This document shows positions 20,567-31,080 of a stretch of DNA of 64,000 nucleotides, one piece after another. Under the pieces are notes generated by a model. It made no database searches. It worked only from the letters and a program-made list of their open reading frames with translations, and was not told the origin of the DNA. This stretch comes from Cherax quadricarinatus. Its lineage: Eukaryota > Arthropoda > Malacostraca > Decapoda > Parastacidae. The stretch spans positions 12,673,439 to 12,737,438 of the forward strand of contig NC_091293.1 in NCBI RefSeq assembly GCF_038502225.1, in the 5' to 3' direction. A program made the position numbers and the translations under genes. The stretch's first letter is position 1; each line of letters opens with the position of its first letter.

Positions 20567-21640
20567 CCCTTTGAGGGTTTTGGTCGTACTAGTACGTCTT
20601 ACGCGTAGGGATTTTTGACGTACTAGTACGCATAAATTCTAGCGGCCTCAAATCTAGTGGGAGAAAGCTGGTAGGCCTTCATATGAAAGAATGGGTCTAT
20701 GTGGTCAGTGTGCACAGTCTAAAAAAAATCCTGCAGCACACAGTGCATAATGAGAAAAAAAAAAACTTTGACCATTTTTTTGGAATAAATCAGCGACTTT
20801 GCAGTGTATTTTCGTATGGTATTTATTGTTGTATTCTAGTTTTCTTGGTCTCATTTTATAGAATGGAAGACATATTACAGAAATTGAGATGATTTTGACT
20901 GGTTTTACAAAGAAAGGTGCCTTGAAATTGAGCTCAAAGTAGCAGAAATGTTCGATTTTTACCAAACTTCAAAAGTAAACAAATCGTGCCAAGCGTGCAA
21001 TACACATCAACTGGTGAGTCTAATATTCTTTCACAAGTGCACCAATAATATTTATACCATTTTTTACACTAATGCAGTAGTCTGCATAACAGTAAATCTT
21101 ATATTTTTTGTGAGAATAAAAATTCAAAGTGGAAAGCAAAAGAACATAAGAGGGACCTTGAGACGTGACTAATGACTAGAGGAAATGTCATTTTAGTGCC
21201 AGGAATGTCTTTCTTGTTTATTCTGGACCCTATTCGGAAATTGGCATCTTTTGAAATTTGTGTGAAATTGGCAAAATTGCTAAATTCTGACCACTGTACT
21301 GGATAGTTGAATTTCATAAATGGGTGGTTTCTTGCACCCATTCGATAGAAAAAATGGAGTTCTAGCGAAATATTTGTTTTTTTTGTCGACTAGTACAGTG
21401 AAATTGGCCGAAAATGGGGCTCAAAGTGGGCAAAATCGCCGATGCGTAAACATCGCCGAGACTGCTAACTTTGCGAGAGCATAATTCCGTAAGTTTTCTA
21501 TCAAATTTCAAACTTTTGGTGTCTTTATGATCGGGAAAAGATTCTCTATCTTTTCATAAGAGAAAATATTTTTTTTTTTTTTTTAAATTTGGCCAACCCT
21601 GAGAACGAGTTTCGGAGAGGGCCTGTCGACCCTCAAAGGG
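20567..21640. mobile_element. piggyBac-type MITE, copy 1, inserted in the RTE-A ORF
   Basis: TTAA on both sides (20563-20566, 21641-21644), ends CCCTTTGAGGG and CCCTCAAAGGG as inverted repeats, no coding capacity: a non-autonomous element of the TTAA-targeting (piggyBac) type. Excision of element plus one TTAA restores the LINE reading MLNVRG. 1074 bases. Related copies are at 24230-25568 and 34153-34381. Confidence 0.9.
20585..20630. repeat. Subterminal palindrome pair in the MITE
   Basis: The perfect palindrome CGTACTAGTACG occurs at 20585-20596 and again at 20619-20630. Repeated subterminal motifs in DNA transposons often bind transposase; that role is inferred here. Confidence 0.8.
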
Positions 21641-21644
21641 TTAA

Positions 21645-22062
21645 GCATCCCAGTTTTATAAAGTTTTTCTTCTTCTCTTTTTTAGTAAATGTCTACAGGA
21701 GAAGGGGTTACTAGCCCATTGCTCCCTGCATTTCAGTCGCCTCATACGACACGCATGGCTTACGGAGGAAAGATTCTTTTCCACTTCCCCATGGCCAATA
21801 GAAGAAATAAAGAAGAACAAGAGCTATTTAGAAAAAGGAGAAAAACCTATTTGTATGTATATATATATATGCATGTGCGTGTCTGTGAAGTGTGACCAAA
21901 GTGTAAGTAGGAGTAGCAAGATATCCCTGTTATCTAGCGTGTTTATGAGACAGAAAAAGACACCAGCAATCCTATCATGCAAAACAGTTATAGGTTTCTG
22001 TTTCACAGTCATCTGGCAGGACGGTAGTACTTCCCTGGGTGGTTGCTGTCTACCAACCTACT
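21645..22062 (-). promoter_or_regulatory. RTE-A 5' UTR (likely internal promoter region)
   Basis: The 5' 400 or so bases of the full-length LINE, minus strand. Begins AGTAGGTTGGTAGACAGC and runs to the start of the ORF. LINE 5' UTRs usually carry an internal promoter; I did not see clear pol III A/B boxes. The same block forms most of the short RTE-derived elements at 8331, 10982 and 31931. Confidence 0.75.
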
Positions 22063-22184
22063 ACCTCCAGATATGTTACTCTATATACACAAAATGTAGT
22101 TTAAACCATTAACATTAATGTGATTATTTAGTGAATGGTAAAGAAAAGTTGTAAAAGTAAAGGTATTAGTGTTTTGGAGATAGG

Positions 22185-23217
22185 AAAGTAGGAAGTTGAA
22201 AGTGAACATAGACAAGAGTAATTTGATGAGGGTATCAAATGATTTAGATAAAGATAAATTGGATATCAAATTGGAGAGGAGGAGTATGGAAGAAGTGAAT
22301 GTTTTCAGATACTTGGGAGTTGACGTGTCGGTGGATGGATTTATGAAGGATGAGGTTAATCATAGAATTGACGAGGGAAAAAAGGTGAGTGGTGTGTTGA
22401 GGTATATGTGGAGACGAAAAACGTTATCTATGGAGGCAAAGAAGGGAATGTATGAAAGTATAGTAGTACCAACACTAATATGGGTGTGAAACTTGGGTTG
22501 TGCATGCAGGAGCGAGGAGGCGGTTGGAGGCAGTGGAGATGTCCTGTCTAAGGGCAGTGTGTGGTGTAAATATTATGAAGAAAATTTGGAGTGTGGAAAT
22601 TAGGTGAAGGTGTAGAGTTAATAAAAGTATTAGTCAGAGGGCTGAAGAGAGTTTGTTGAGGTGGTTTGGTCATTTAGAGAGAATGGATCAAAGTAGAATG
22701 ACATGGAGAGCATTTAAATCTGTAGGGAAAGGAAGGTGGGGTAGGGGCCATCCTCCAAAAGGTTGGAAGGAAGGGGTAAGGGAGGTTTTGTGGGCAAGGG
22801 GCTTGGACTTCCAGCAGGCGTGCATGAGCGTGTTCGATAGGAGTGACTGGAGACGAATGGTATTTGGGACCTGACGATCTGTTGGAGTGTGAGCAGGGTA
22901 ATATTTAGTGAAGGGATTCAGGGAAACCAGTTATTTTTATATAGCCAGACTTGAGTCCTGGAAATGGGAAGTACAATGCCTGCATTCTAAAGGAGGGGTT
23001 CGGGATATTAGCAGTTTGGAGGGATATGTTGTGTATCTTTATACGTATATGCTTCTAAACTGTTGTGTTCTGAGGACCTCTGCAAAAACAGTGATTATGT
23101 ATGAGTGAGATGAAAGTGTTGAATGGTGATGAAAGTGTTTTCTTTTTGGGGATTTTCTTTCTTTTTGGGTCACCGTGCCTCGGTGGGAGATGGCCAACTT
23201 GTTAAAAAAAAAAAATA
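22185..23217 (+). mobile_element. 5'-truncated RTE-B LINE copy
   Basis: Starts near AGGAAGTTGAAAGTGAAC (post-RT region) and continues through FRYLGVDVSVDGFM, a frameshift near 22480, LRWFGHLERMDQSRMTW, the basic tail, the 3' UTR and the tail CGTGCCTCGGTGGGAGATGG, ending in poly(A) at about 23217. It ends with GT stop rather than FNT stop, the RTE-B mark. Coding pieces are 22196-22489 and 22653-22874; RT catalytic motifs are absent. Confidence 0.85.
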
Positions 23218-23497
23218 TGAATAATAATCTTCACATTTCTAAGGTTCTATTTTTTTCAAGGAACTTTTCATTGAGAGATGTTTTGCCTGCATGAAAGGCT
23301 TTATCATTCTTATAAAGTGACATATGAGCATTTATGTAGCTGAATCAGTGAAGTGAAAGTTGGGTAACAATGAAGCAGTATTGTATTAGTGGTCATATCA
23401 GCATGATCATGGCTTAGTGGAGATGTAATGACCACATTCAGATGTAGGTACAGTAGCTATATATTCAAATTAGTTACCTTGAGTCAATTATTCCTTG

Positions 23498-23640
23498 TCC
23501 CCTTGAAGTTTCTTTGATGCTGGTGAGGGGCTCTTCATCTAAGGAATAGTATCTGTGCTCCGATTCCTTGACTCGAGTCTGAATGCCTGCCATTTCCTCA
23601 GGTGCAGTATGACTCTTACAGGTTTAGTGTTATACTTTGA
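23498..23640 (+). repeat. Short I-derived element, old copy
   Basis: CCCTTGAAGTTTCTTTGATG, GGTGAGGGGCTCTTCATCTA and GAGTCTGAATGCCTGCCA line up with the 167-base element at 43249-43415. It ends near CAGGTTTAGTG, and the TAA-type tail is lost. It lies just upstream of exon B. Confidence 0.7.
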
Positions 23641-23698
23641 ATGTAATAATTACAATTTATTCCTCATGTTTGTGTTTAAAATTTGTTTATATTTTTAG

Positions 23699-23805
23699 GG
23701 CGATACCTTAGAATTGCTGGAGGAAGATGATGATGCCTTACTGGACAGTGATGTTGATGATGAAGTAAAAGAATCATTAACCAAGTGCAAGGCAATGGAT
23801 GATGG
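23699..23805 (+). CDS. Host gene exon B
   Basis: 107 bases, entering in phase 0 and leaving after GG (two bases of a Gly codon). Acceptor TTTATATTTTTAG at 23686-23698, donor GG|GTAAGT-like at 23805/23806. Encodes GDTLELLEEDDDALLDSDVD then DEVKESLTKCKAMDD, strongly acidic with a short helical end. This follows on smoothly from exon A's VVSMTDKL. No transposon similarity, although the exon lies between LINE-derived repeats. Confidence 0.7.
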
Positions 23806-23929
23806 GTAAGTTACAAACTTCAGAGTGTTATTTTTGTCTAATCAGGCCTCCACATTTGCTACATGTGTACTCACTACCTTAGGTCTTTTGCATGTAAATT
23901 ACTTCATAAAAACAATTCAACTTGTTAAA

Positions 23930-24063
23930 CATGACTCACGAAATCGTAATGACACGATTGCAAACAAACCATACCACGGGCGGGATTTGAACCCACAGAC
24001 CGTTGCGACGGTCTGGAGTTTTGAGACTCTCTGACCGCAGGTTCAAATCCCGCCCGTGGTATG
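23930..24063. mobile_element. tRNA-like palindromic retroposon with 14-bp TSD
   Basis: TTCAACTTGTTAAA at 23916-23929 and 24064-24077 flanks 134 bases. Inside are perfect 27-base inverted arms (23967-23993 and 24040-24066, the last overlapping the TSD by three bases) containing GGTTCAAATCC, a pol III B-box/T-arm motif, in both orientations. The loop holds a second hairpin, AGACCGTTGCGACGGTCT. The likely origin is a tRNA-derived SINE whose tRNA arm is present in inverted duplicate. No functional tRNA is claimed. Confidence 0.75.
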
Positions 24064-24229
24064 GTTCAACTTGTTAAAAAATGCAGAAACATCACTGTTG
24101 ATACTCAAGTCTTTTGTGAGGGATACTGATAACTTTCTGTTTTTTGACATAAGGTCCTCTGAAACACAAGGGTTACTCCTTCATATCTAACAATAAACAT
24201 TAATTAGATGGCAGATATGGGGGTATTAA

Positions 24230-25568
24230 TTGCTGACTTTCAGTGTTGGTCCTGTTGCATCGTGGCTTTGAAGCCAGTGTCAGTCCTGCAGTATGACGCC
24301 ATGAGCTTGGCTCACTCAGATAAGCTGTGAGCGGTAAATTTGGGCCTAGATATGAGAGAATGGGTCTGTGCAGTAAGTGTGCCCATATAAAAAAAAAATT
24401 CTGCAGCATGCAGTGCATAATGAGAGAAAACTGCAACCACATTTTTGGTTTAAAACATCGAGTTTGCGATGTATTTTCGTATGGTTTTTATGGTTGTATT
24501 CTTGGTCTCATTTGATAGAATGAAATACATATTACAGAAATAGAGATGATTCTAATTAGTTTCAGGAATGAAAGTCACTTGAAATTGAGCTCAAAGTAGC
24601 AGAAATGTTTGATTTTTGCCAATATTCCAGAGTACACACAATACACATACAGTTGGCCAGTCCAATACACATTTAGGAATCCACTGACATTATTTATACC
24701 ATTATTACAATAATACAGGAGTCTGCATGAAAGTAAATTTTCTATTTTTTGTGTGAATAAAAATTCAAAATAAAAAGCAAGTGTAATATAAAAGGAGCCT
24801 GGAGACATGGCTAAAGAGCAGAGGGAATGTTTGTTTAGTGCCAGGAATGTGACCATTGTTTATTCTGAACCCTATTTTCAAATTGGCAATTATTAAATAT
24901 TGTGAGAAATTAGCCAAATTACTGATTTCTGATCACTTTATTGGATAGTTTAAATGAGTAAATGGGCAGTTTCTTGTACTCAATTGATAAAATTGAAGGA
25001 ATACTAGCGAAATCGCTATGCGTTTGGTTTGTGGGTGAAATTGCTGATGTGTAAATACAGCCTCTCCTCACTTAGCGACGTACTCTTTTACCAGCACCTC
25101 GGACTTACGATGGGCTCTTTGACCAGTATGCATACCTAGATAATGTATATTAGAGCTGATTTCCTCTCTTCTCTTTATTTCAGTATACAGCATACTACTG
25201 TATAAACATTTAAAAATATACCAGAAATGTTATAAATGGTGCAGAGGTGTCATTAAAACAATAAAGATGGGTGACATAAACTCTCTACCATTATAGTATG
25301 CTCCTCACTTAGCAACGAATTCGTTTACTGACGTGGTCTTAGGAACGGAACTCAGTCGTTAAGTGAGGAGAGGCTGTATTGCCGAGACTGCTAAATTTGC
25401 GAGAGCATAATTCTGTGAATTTCCATCAAATTTTGTACTTTTGATTTCATTACCTTTGGAAAAAGATTCTCTATAATTTCATAAGATAAAGTAGTAGTAT
25501 TTTTATTTATATTTTTTTAATCGACCCTGAGAACGAGTTTGCGAGCAGAGGTCGCGACACTGGAAGGG
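24230..25568. mobile_element. piggyBac-type MITE, copy 2 (older)
   Basis: Collinear with copy 1 (20567-21640): GAGAGAATGGGTCTGTG, CAGTGCATAATGAGA, GTGCCAGGAATGT and CCTGAGAACGAGTTT occur in the same order. TTAA at 24226-24229 and 25569-25572. The left inverted repeat is degraded and the right end is GGAAGGGTTAA. It is interrupted by a 318-base TA-flanked MITE. Confidence 0.75.
25058..25375. mobile_element. 318-bp TA-flanked MITE
   Basis: Inverted repeats CAGCCTCTCCTCACTTAGCG (left) and CAGCCTCTCCTCACTTAACG (right, reverse complement), with TA on both sides (25056-25057, 25376-25377). The corresponding empty site is visible in MITE copy 1 (GATGCGTAAACATCGCC near 21440). Tc1/mariner/pogo-type target; no coding. 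Confidence 0.9.
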
Positions 25569-25572
25569 TTAA

Positions 25573-26705
25573 GCTGTGCCCAGCATTCTAGTACACAGGT
25601 GACAAGGATATGTCCAACATACTAGCACGCACAATTTTTCCTTGACACCAGAGCATCTTGTTTATTGTAAAATACAGTATGTCACTCCGGGGTGCTATGA
25701 AGCTGTATATTTATGCTATTATTGACAATTTTATTATTATAGATATTGCATGTTTTTCAGAATTATATAAGAAACACTCTACATATAAAAACTTAATACA
25801 AATATCCATAAAGAAGGAAATTGATATAAGTGAGGTGTGGTAGCCACAGGCACATAATGGAGTCTGCCGATTGTGTAGTATGACATACACTCTGACCAAC
25901 TACCTCTAGAGAATCTTGTGTTTACAGCTAGGGGCAACTACAGAAGAAATGTAGAACAAAACTGTTTTCATATTCTTTTACAGATAAATAGCATCATTCG
26001 CTCTCAAAAAATAAAAAGGAAATATTTTCTCCCAAGTAATATGCTTGCCCCTTTTTCATCAAATATTTTGACATTGGAGAATAAAAAATAAAGCAATATT
26101 CAGGGCTACCTTCCCTTAAAGAAATAAATGTAAAAATGTGTTTAAACTGTGTGTGTGCATGTGCGTGCATGTGCATGCATGTGTGTGTGCATGCGCACAT
26201 GCGCTCAGTTGCTGTCTGGGATGGATGTTACTGAAACAAGTAAAGAAAAAAACTTGCATTAACCTTTACTCTAAATCTGGTCCTTGAAGTGTGTCAGTAT
26301 AACATTAACAGCACAGACCAACTTGCAAATGATTAGAATTTTGGAATCAATATTAGTCATTAAAAAACACTTTTGCCATGCATGGAACACAAGTATGGAA
26401 CCCTTGCCTAGTTAAACAGTTAAGAGGAATAATTACAAAAAAAAAAAAAATGCAGTAACTAGGTTTTATGTCACAAGCTAGGAACAGGATATTATTACTG
26501 CATTCAAAATATTACAAGAAATAGATGAGTAGATAAGGACTTGCAATTTACCAAGGATGCAACAAAAACAGATGGCATTGATAGAAATTATTGGGAATTG
26601 TAGTAGGACCCTTGTATCCGCAGTTTACCGTGGCCCAAAAATAGCCCTTAATTTTACTTAATGGCCTCAAAGTGCAAGAGTAGTGATGGTGGAAGTTCTT
26701 CGAAG
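25573..26705. other. Intron 2, mostly unassigned, with an alternating TG/CA tract
   Basis: No gene or named repeat recognised over about 1.1 kb. At 26149-26206 a run of alternating purine/pyrimidine (TGTG and TGCATG units) could adopt Z-DNA in principle. Confidence 0.5.
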
Positions 26706-26719
26706 CTTAAGAGAAGCCA

Positions 26720-26888
26720 CCCCTCAAGGAAGGTTCCTTGATGTTGGTGAGGGGCTCTTGATTTAGGGAATTGGATCTGTGCTCCAGTTCCCCGAATTAA
26801 GCCTGAATGCCTTCCACATCCCCCCCCCCCCCCAGGCGCTGTATAATCTTCCGGGTTTAGCGCTTCCCCTTGATTATAATAATAATAA
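26720..26888 (+). mobile_element. Short I-derived element, young copy 1
   Basis: 169 bases with a perfect 13-base TSD TTAAGAGAAGCCA (26707-26719, 26889-26901). Starts CCCCTCAAGGAAGGTTCC and ends TTGATTATAATAATAAT. It is almost identical to 43249-43415. The 5' half resembles the I-like LINE 5' UTR (34382 and 36133) and the 3' end resembles the I-like LINE tail (63772-63810). Confidence 0.85.
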
Positions 26889-26992
26889 TTAAGAGAAGCC
26901 ATGAAGTTCTTCCCATCATTGGAAAGTGATAATTCTCCATTTACTGTGCATAATTTATGAACTAAGCTTTATAATAGGTATATATAGGACAT

Positions 26993-27178
26993 CTCCATGG
27001 GGAAATGGAACAGAATTCTTCCTCCGTAAGCCATGCGAGTCGTAAGAGGCGACTAAAATGCCGGGAGCAAGGGGCTAGTAACCCCTTGTATATATTACTA
27101 AATTTGAAAGGAGAAACTTTCGTTTTTCCTTTTGAGCCACCCCCACCTCGGAATACGGCTGGTACGTTGAAAGAAAGA
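26993..27178 (+). mobile_element. Short RTE-derived element, 5'-truncated copy
   Basis: A perfect 13-base TSD ATATATAGGACAT (26980-26992, 27179-27191) flanks 186 bases that start inside the unit (CTCCATGGGGAAATGGAAC) and end in the usual tail. 5' truncation plus TSD is the signature of target-primed reverse transcription. Confidence 0.85.
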
Positions 27179-27313
27179 ATATATAGGACATAGATAACAA
27201 AAGAAGGCACAAGACCGTGACTGGAACAACACATAAATGACCCGCACGTTGAAGAGAGTTGCTTACGACAACTGTATTCAGCACAGTAGAATGAGCTGAA
27301 GAATGACAGTTAA

Positions 27314-27528
27314 CCCTTAAACTGTCCAAACGTAGATCTACGTTTTTCAACTTTTGAAAGTATGTAAAAAAAGTAGATCTTCTTTTCTTTTTTTACATTT
27401 GAAAAAGTATAAAAAAAACTTTGATCTTTTTTTTTTATATATTTGAAAATAAGTAAAAAAAAAAAAAAGGAAAACTACTTTTGCAGCACTACGCATGTGA
27501 ACATAGATCTGCTTGGACAGTTTAAGGG
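27314..27528. mobile_element. 215-bp TTAA-flanked MITE
   Basis: TTAA at 27310-27313 and 27529-27532; inverted repeats begin CCCTTAAACTGTCCAA at both ends and continue for about 27 bases (AGATCTACG/AGATCTATG). The core is A/T homopolymer-rich. A different family from the 1-kb MITEs. Confidence 0.9.
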
Positions 27529-27641
27529 TTAAACTCCTTAATGATATTCAAATAGATGTGACAGTTCTTAGTCATGCCAAGCCTGGCATGGCCAGTTACT
27601 GAGCTCATTATCTTCTGAAAACTCAAGTAAATAATTACATA

Positions 27642-28607
27642 CAGTGGAACCTCGAATTTTGAATGGATCACTTATCGAACTCTTCGAAAATAGAACCCTT
27701 TTTTCGAAGCAACTGTGTCCCTATTATCGAACTCGCCCCTATTTTCGAACTGCCGGGTACTGAACTTGTCCGGCAGCCTGCTCTGTCTGCGTCCCCATGC
27801 AGGCGCCATGAGCCAGTCTGGTTTTGTTGATGCTTGAGTGAACACTAACCTGTGCTCTCATTCAAACATTTTACGATTATTTCATTGTGTTTAGTGCTTG
27901 TGGGACTGTGAAATAAGCTACAATGGGCCCAAAGAAACTTGCTAGTGGTACCCCTGTGGTAAAGAGAGAAACACCATAGATGTGAAGAAGGAAATAATGC
28001 AGAAGTGGAATGATGTCCAAATGTTTGTGGAGAAGTACCACCCTGAGCAAGCTGAAACAAGCCATCTTTGCAACATGTTCACTGACAGAACCATGTCCCA
28101 TTTTAGGGAAATCTTAGAGGCACCAGAGACAGACGACTGTGGACAGTTACTTTGTGAGACGGGTCCAGTGACTCTCAAGCTGGTCCTAGTGTCATTAAAA
28201 GACAGAGAAGGAAAGTAACCCCAGAGAGGGCTTTGACACCTGAGGTCTTCATGGAGGGGGATTCTCCTTCCAAACACTAACTCCAACTCCCTCCCTCCCT
28301 CCCTATCTTCCAGATGCCATCACCAATCTTCAATAAAGGTAAGTAAAATGTTATTTTGTATGTTTATTTAAATTTATTAATACATAATTGAACACTATAT
28401 TTGTTGTGTGTATGTAAAACTATAATTAATCTCTATAATTTTTTTTTTTTTTTAATATTTTTTCTTTTGTGAATATTTTTGGGTTTCTGAAACGGATTAA
28501 TTGTATTTCCATTATTTCTTATGGGAAATATTGCTTCACTTTTCAGACTTTTCGAATTTAGAACTAACTCCTGGAATGGATTAAGTTCTATATTTGAGGT
28601 TCCACTG
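27642..28607 (+). mobile_element. Tigger-like transposon, internally deleted
   Basis: TA duplications (27640-27641, 28608-28609) and inverted ends CAGTGGAACCTCGAATTTTG / CAGTGGAACCTCAAATATAG. It holds the first codons of a Tigger transposase (MGPKKLASGTP from 27923, stopped by TAG) and a C-terminal piece at 27982-28218 (WNDVQMFVEKYHPEQAE, NMFTDRTMSHFREILEA) but lacks the DDE core between them, so it is a non-autonomous deletion derivative. Confidence 0.85.
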
Positions 28608-28826
28608 TATATGCATTTTGTTATCTGATTTTATATCTATTGTTTCATCAGTTTTCTTATTTGTAAATAGTTCCATAGCCTAGTCTGTCCTGTTAGATAA
28701 TATCCTAATGCTAAGGGTCAAAAGGTGACGGCTTTTAGCTATCATTGTTGGTGCATTTTTTCTCTTATAAAAGCCTATTAGACTGCTTATAAATGTCACA
28801 TTCAAAATTGTTCTCTTTGTTTATAG

Positions 28827-29112
28827 TGATGTATTACCAGTGCTTGAGGATGCTGTTGAAATAAAAACAGAAGCAGAAGCAAAGGTTGAAGAAGAAATGG
28901 AAACTGAGGAAGTTGTTACAAAAGTTGAGAAAGTTTCAACACCTGTTAAAGAAGTAAAATCCAAAAAAGAAGAGATAGAAACTGTAAAAAAAGAAATGAA
29001 AGGTGTAGAAGAAAAGGAGACAGGTGAGAAGGATGAACCTGCTCCAGTAGTTTCCACACCACGTAGCCGAAGGGGAAAGGTAAAAGGAAGGGGACGTGGC
29101 GGGAAGAAGTAG
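28827..29112 (+). CDS. Host gene exon C with stop codon
   Basis: The acceptor TTCTCTTTGTTTATAG ends at 28826. The T at 28827 completes the Gly codon begun in exon B, then GDVLPVLEDAVEIKTEAEA, Lys/Glu-rich repeats (EVKSKKEEIETVKKE), a Pro-containing patch (EPAPVVSTPRSRRGK) and a basic tail VKGRGRGGKK, stop 29110-29112. The acidic/coiled middle with a GRGR-type tail suggests a nuclear, nucleic-acid-associated protein; that is inference. A strong internal donor at 29024 (CAG|GTGAGA) offers an alternative end. Confidence 0.7.
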
Positions 29113-29166
29113 TGTGTCAAGTCAAATCTTCATTGCATCACATAACCAAAAGTCTGCCGGTAAGTA
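29021..29166 (+). promoter_or_regulatory. Two competing splice donors at the gene's 3' end
   Basis: Donor 1, CAG|GTGAGA at 29023/29024, lies inside the exon C coding part. Donor 2, CCG|GTAAGT at 29159/29160, lies 47 bases after the stop. Either could pair with the acceptor TTTTTTCTCCATAG ending at 32811. Donor 2 makes exon D pure 3' UTR; donor 1 replaces the last 30 residues. Confidence 0.55.
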
Positions 29167-29479
29167 GTGATAACCATTAACCAGTGTAATTTTATTTTGT
29201 TCCCTGTATAATTATTAAATTCTTATCATATTTAGCTTATGGTTGTTAATTGTTTTTGCGATCATATGAGAAGCATCTGGTTAGAAAGCATTCAGTTGCC
29301 AGAAGTGGTATTATTTGTGAAGTTGCTTAATGAAACTGTGTACAAGTTGATATTGCAGACTATGAAGAGAATAGAAAGAGTAAATGTGAAAGTAGGTGGA
29401 TAAGATTCTGATTATATTTTTTGGGGGCAAGGGGCTTAAGAGAATACAATCTTAAAAGAAACAAGTATCAAAAACAAAA

Positions 29480-30785
29480 AAATGAGGATTCAAGTGGAAT
29501 TCTCTCATAGTCAAAGTGGTGAGATATTGAAATAATACATTTAAAGTATTAGATGGAGAGATGATTTTGAGAGCAGATACTGTCCTGGTAGACGGTAACT
29601 GTAAGAATACAGAAATGAAAGTCGGTGGCCCGGAGGTAGACAGGAGGTCTAGTGGGGAAACGGGTATAGACAAGGACCTGCAAAGCTCAATGTTAAAAAC
29701 TAGCCATACCACTGGAGATAGTAAACAAGGGGATGCCCCAAGGAATAGTGAAGATAAAATACTAGAAAAAAACGTGTGAAGGCACCATTGTTAGTACAAG
29801 TGCTGAAGATAGTACAGAGACAGAAAAACACGCACCAGGAGGGAATGCAAAACCAAGGCAAACAGAAATCAGACCTATGCAAATTCTATGCATTAGGTAT
29901 CTGCCGTCATGGAATATCTGGAAAAACAGATAGGGCATGCAACTTTGACCACCCCAAAAAATGCTGTGTCACTCTTGAGTTCAGGAACGACAATGCTATA
30001 ACTTTTATTGTCAGGCACACCACCTAAAGGGAACAAGATGCAGAATATACAGACCATGGGAAAACGTGAGTAGCCACAACCACTCCAGAGAGAGGTTTTT
30101 TAGTGCCAGGAAGGAAAAACAGCTGGCAGGAAATGACAGAAATCTTACACCAACTCCAATCATTTCTGGAGTGGAATCAGTCAGTGGCCCCCACTCCAAA
30201 ACAACAAATATTAGTGCCCCCCCCCCCCCCCCCAAAAAAAAAAAAAAAAAACGCCCCAAACCACCAATATGATGACATTCTTCTTAGCGAGTATACAGGG
30301 TCTAAAGCCAGCAACGAACAAAACACCTTTCACCCATGGACTGCTTAGTCAAATGCAATGTTCACAGTTTTCACAGAGACCCACATAAAGGATCACTTTG
30401 CAATGAAATATGGATCCCGGGCTATAACCTATACAGATGCGACAGAATGAACAAGCAAAAGGGGAGGGGTTGGCCTATACGTCACAGAGTCGCCGATATG
30501 CTCAGAACTACTAAATGCTTCAAATGATGTAGTTGAAGTTTTGACAGTAAAGATCGAGAACCAAAACCTGGTCATTGTGGTTGTATACAAGCCTCCAGAT
30601 GCAACTTCCAAAAAATTCCTGGAGCAGCTTTTGAAAATAGACTACTGTCTGGAAAATCTTCCAGCTCCTACCCCAAATATCTTGCTCCTGGGGGATTTCA
30701 ACCTAAGGCACCTAAAATGGAGGAATGTAGCAAATAATGCTGTAGCAGAGGTAACCCCAGGAGGCAGCTCAGATGAAAATTTGCA
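29480..30785 (+). pseudogene. CR1-like LINE fragment (ORF1 end to ORF2 endonuclease)
   Basis: Collinear with the CR1-like LINE at 56912-62348. 29561-29779 matches the ORF1 middle (VGGPEVDRRSSGETG), 29865-30030 the CCCH zinc-finger part (LCKFYALGICRHGISGKTD), about 30270-30540 the endonuclease start, and 30541-30780 the block KIENQNLVIVVVYKPPDATS then LLLGDFNLRHLKW. It has several frameshifts and ends at a microsatellite exactly where the LINE reads CTCACACTCACACG. It sits in the last intron of the host gene. Confidence 0.85.
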
Positions 30786-30980
<195 letters not shown>

Positions 30981-31080
30981 TAATGTGTATGTTTTTTCAC
31001 AAAAAAAGATCCACATTTGCCCACATTGTTCCCAGAGAGAATTGTCATACCACATAATATTAACTGGTTTACTTTGATCT

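Larger units (their letters stand above)
17414..22062 (-). mobile_element. Full-length RTE-A LINE with 12-bp TSD, split by a MITE
   Basis: The only complete RTE-like copy here. ACCTCCAGATAT occurs at 17402-17413, next to the poly(A) (a T-run on +), and at 22063-22074, next to the 5' end. Without the MITE at 20567-21640 and its duplicated TTAA the LINE is about 3.57 kb, in the range known for RTE elements. Order on minus: 5' UTR (22062-21645), endonuclease, linker, RT, C-terminus, 3' UTR (17663-17480), CCCTGCCTTGGTGGGA tail. The coding part is broken by several frameshifts, so it is inactive now. Confidence 0.9.
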
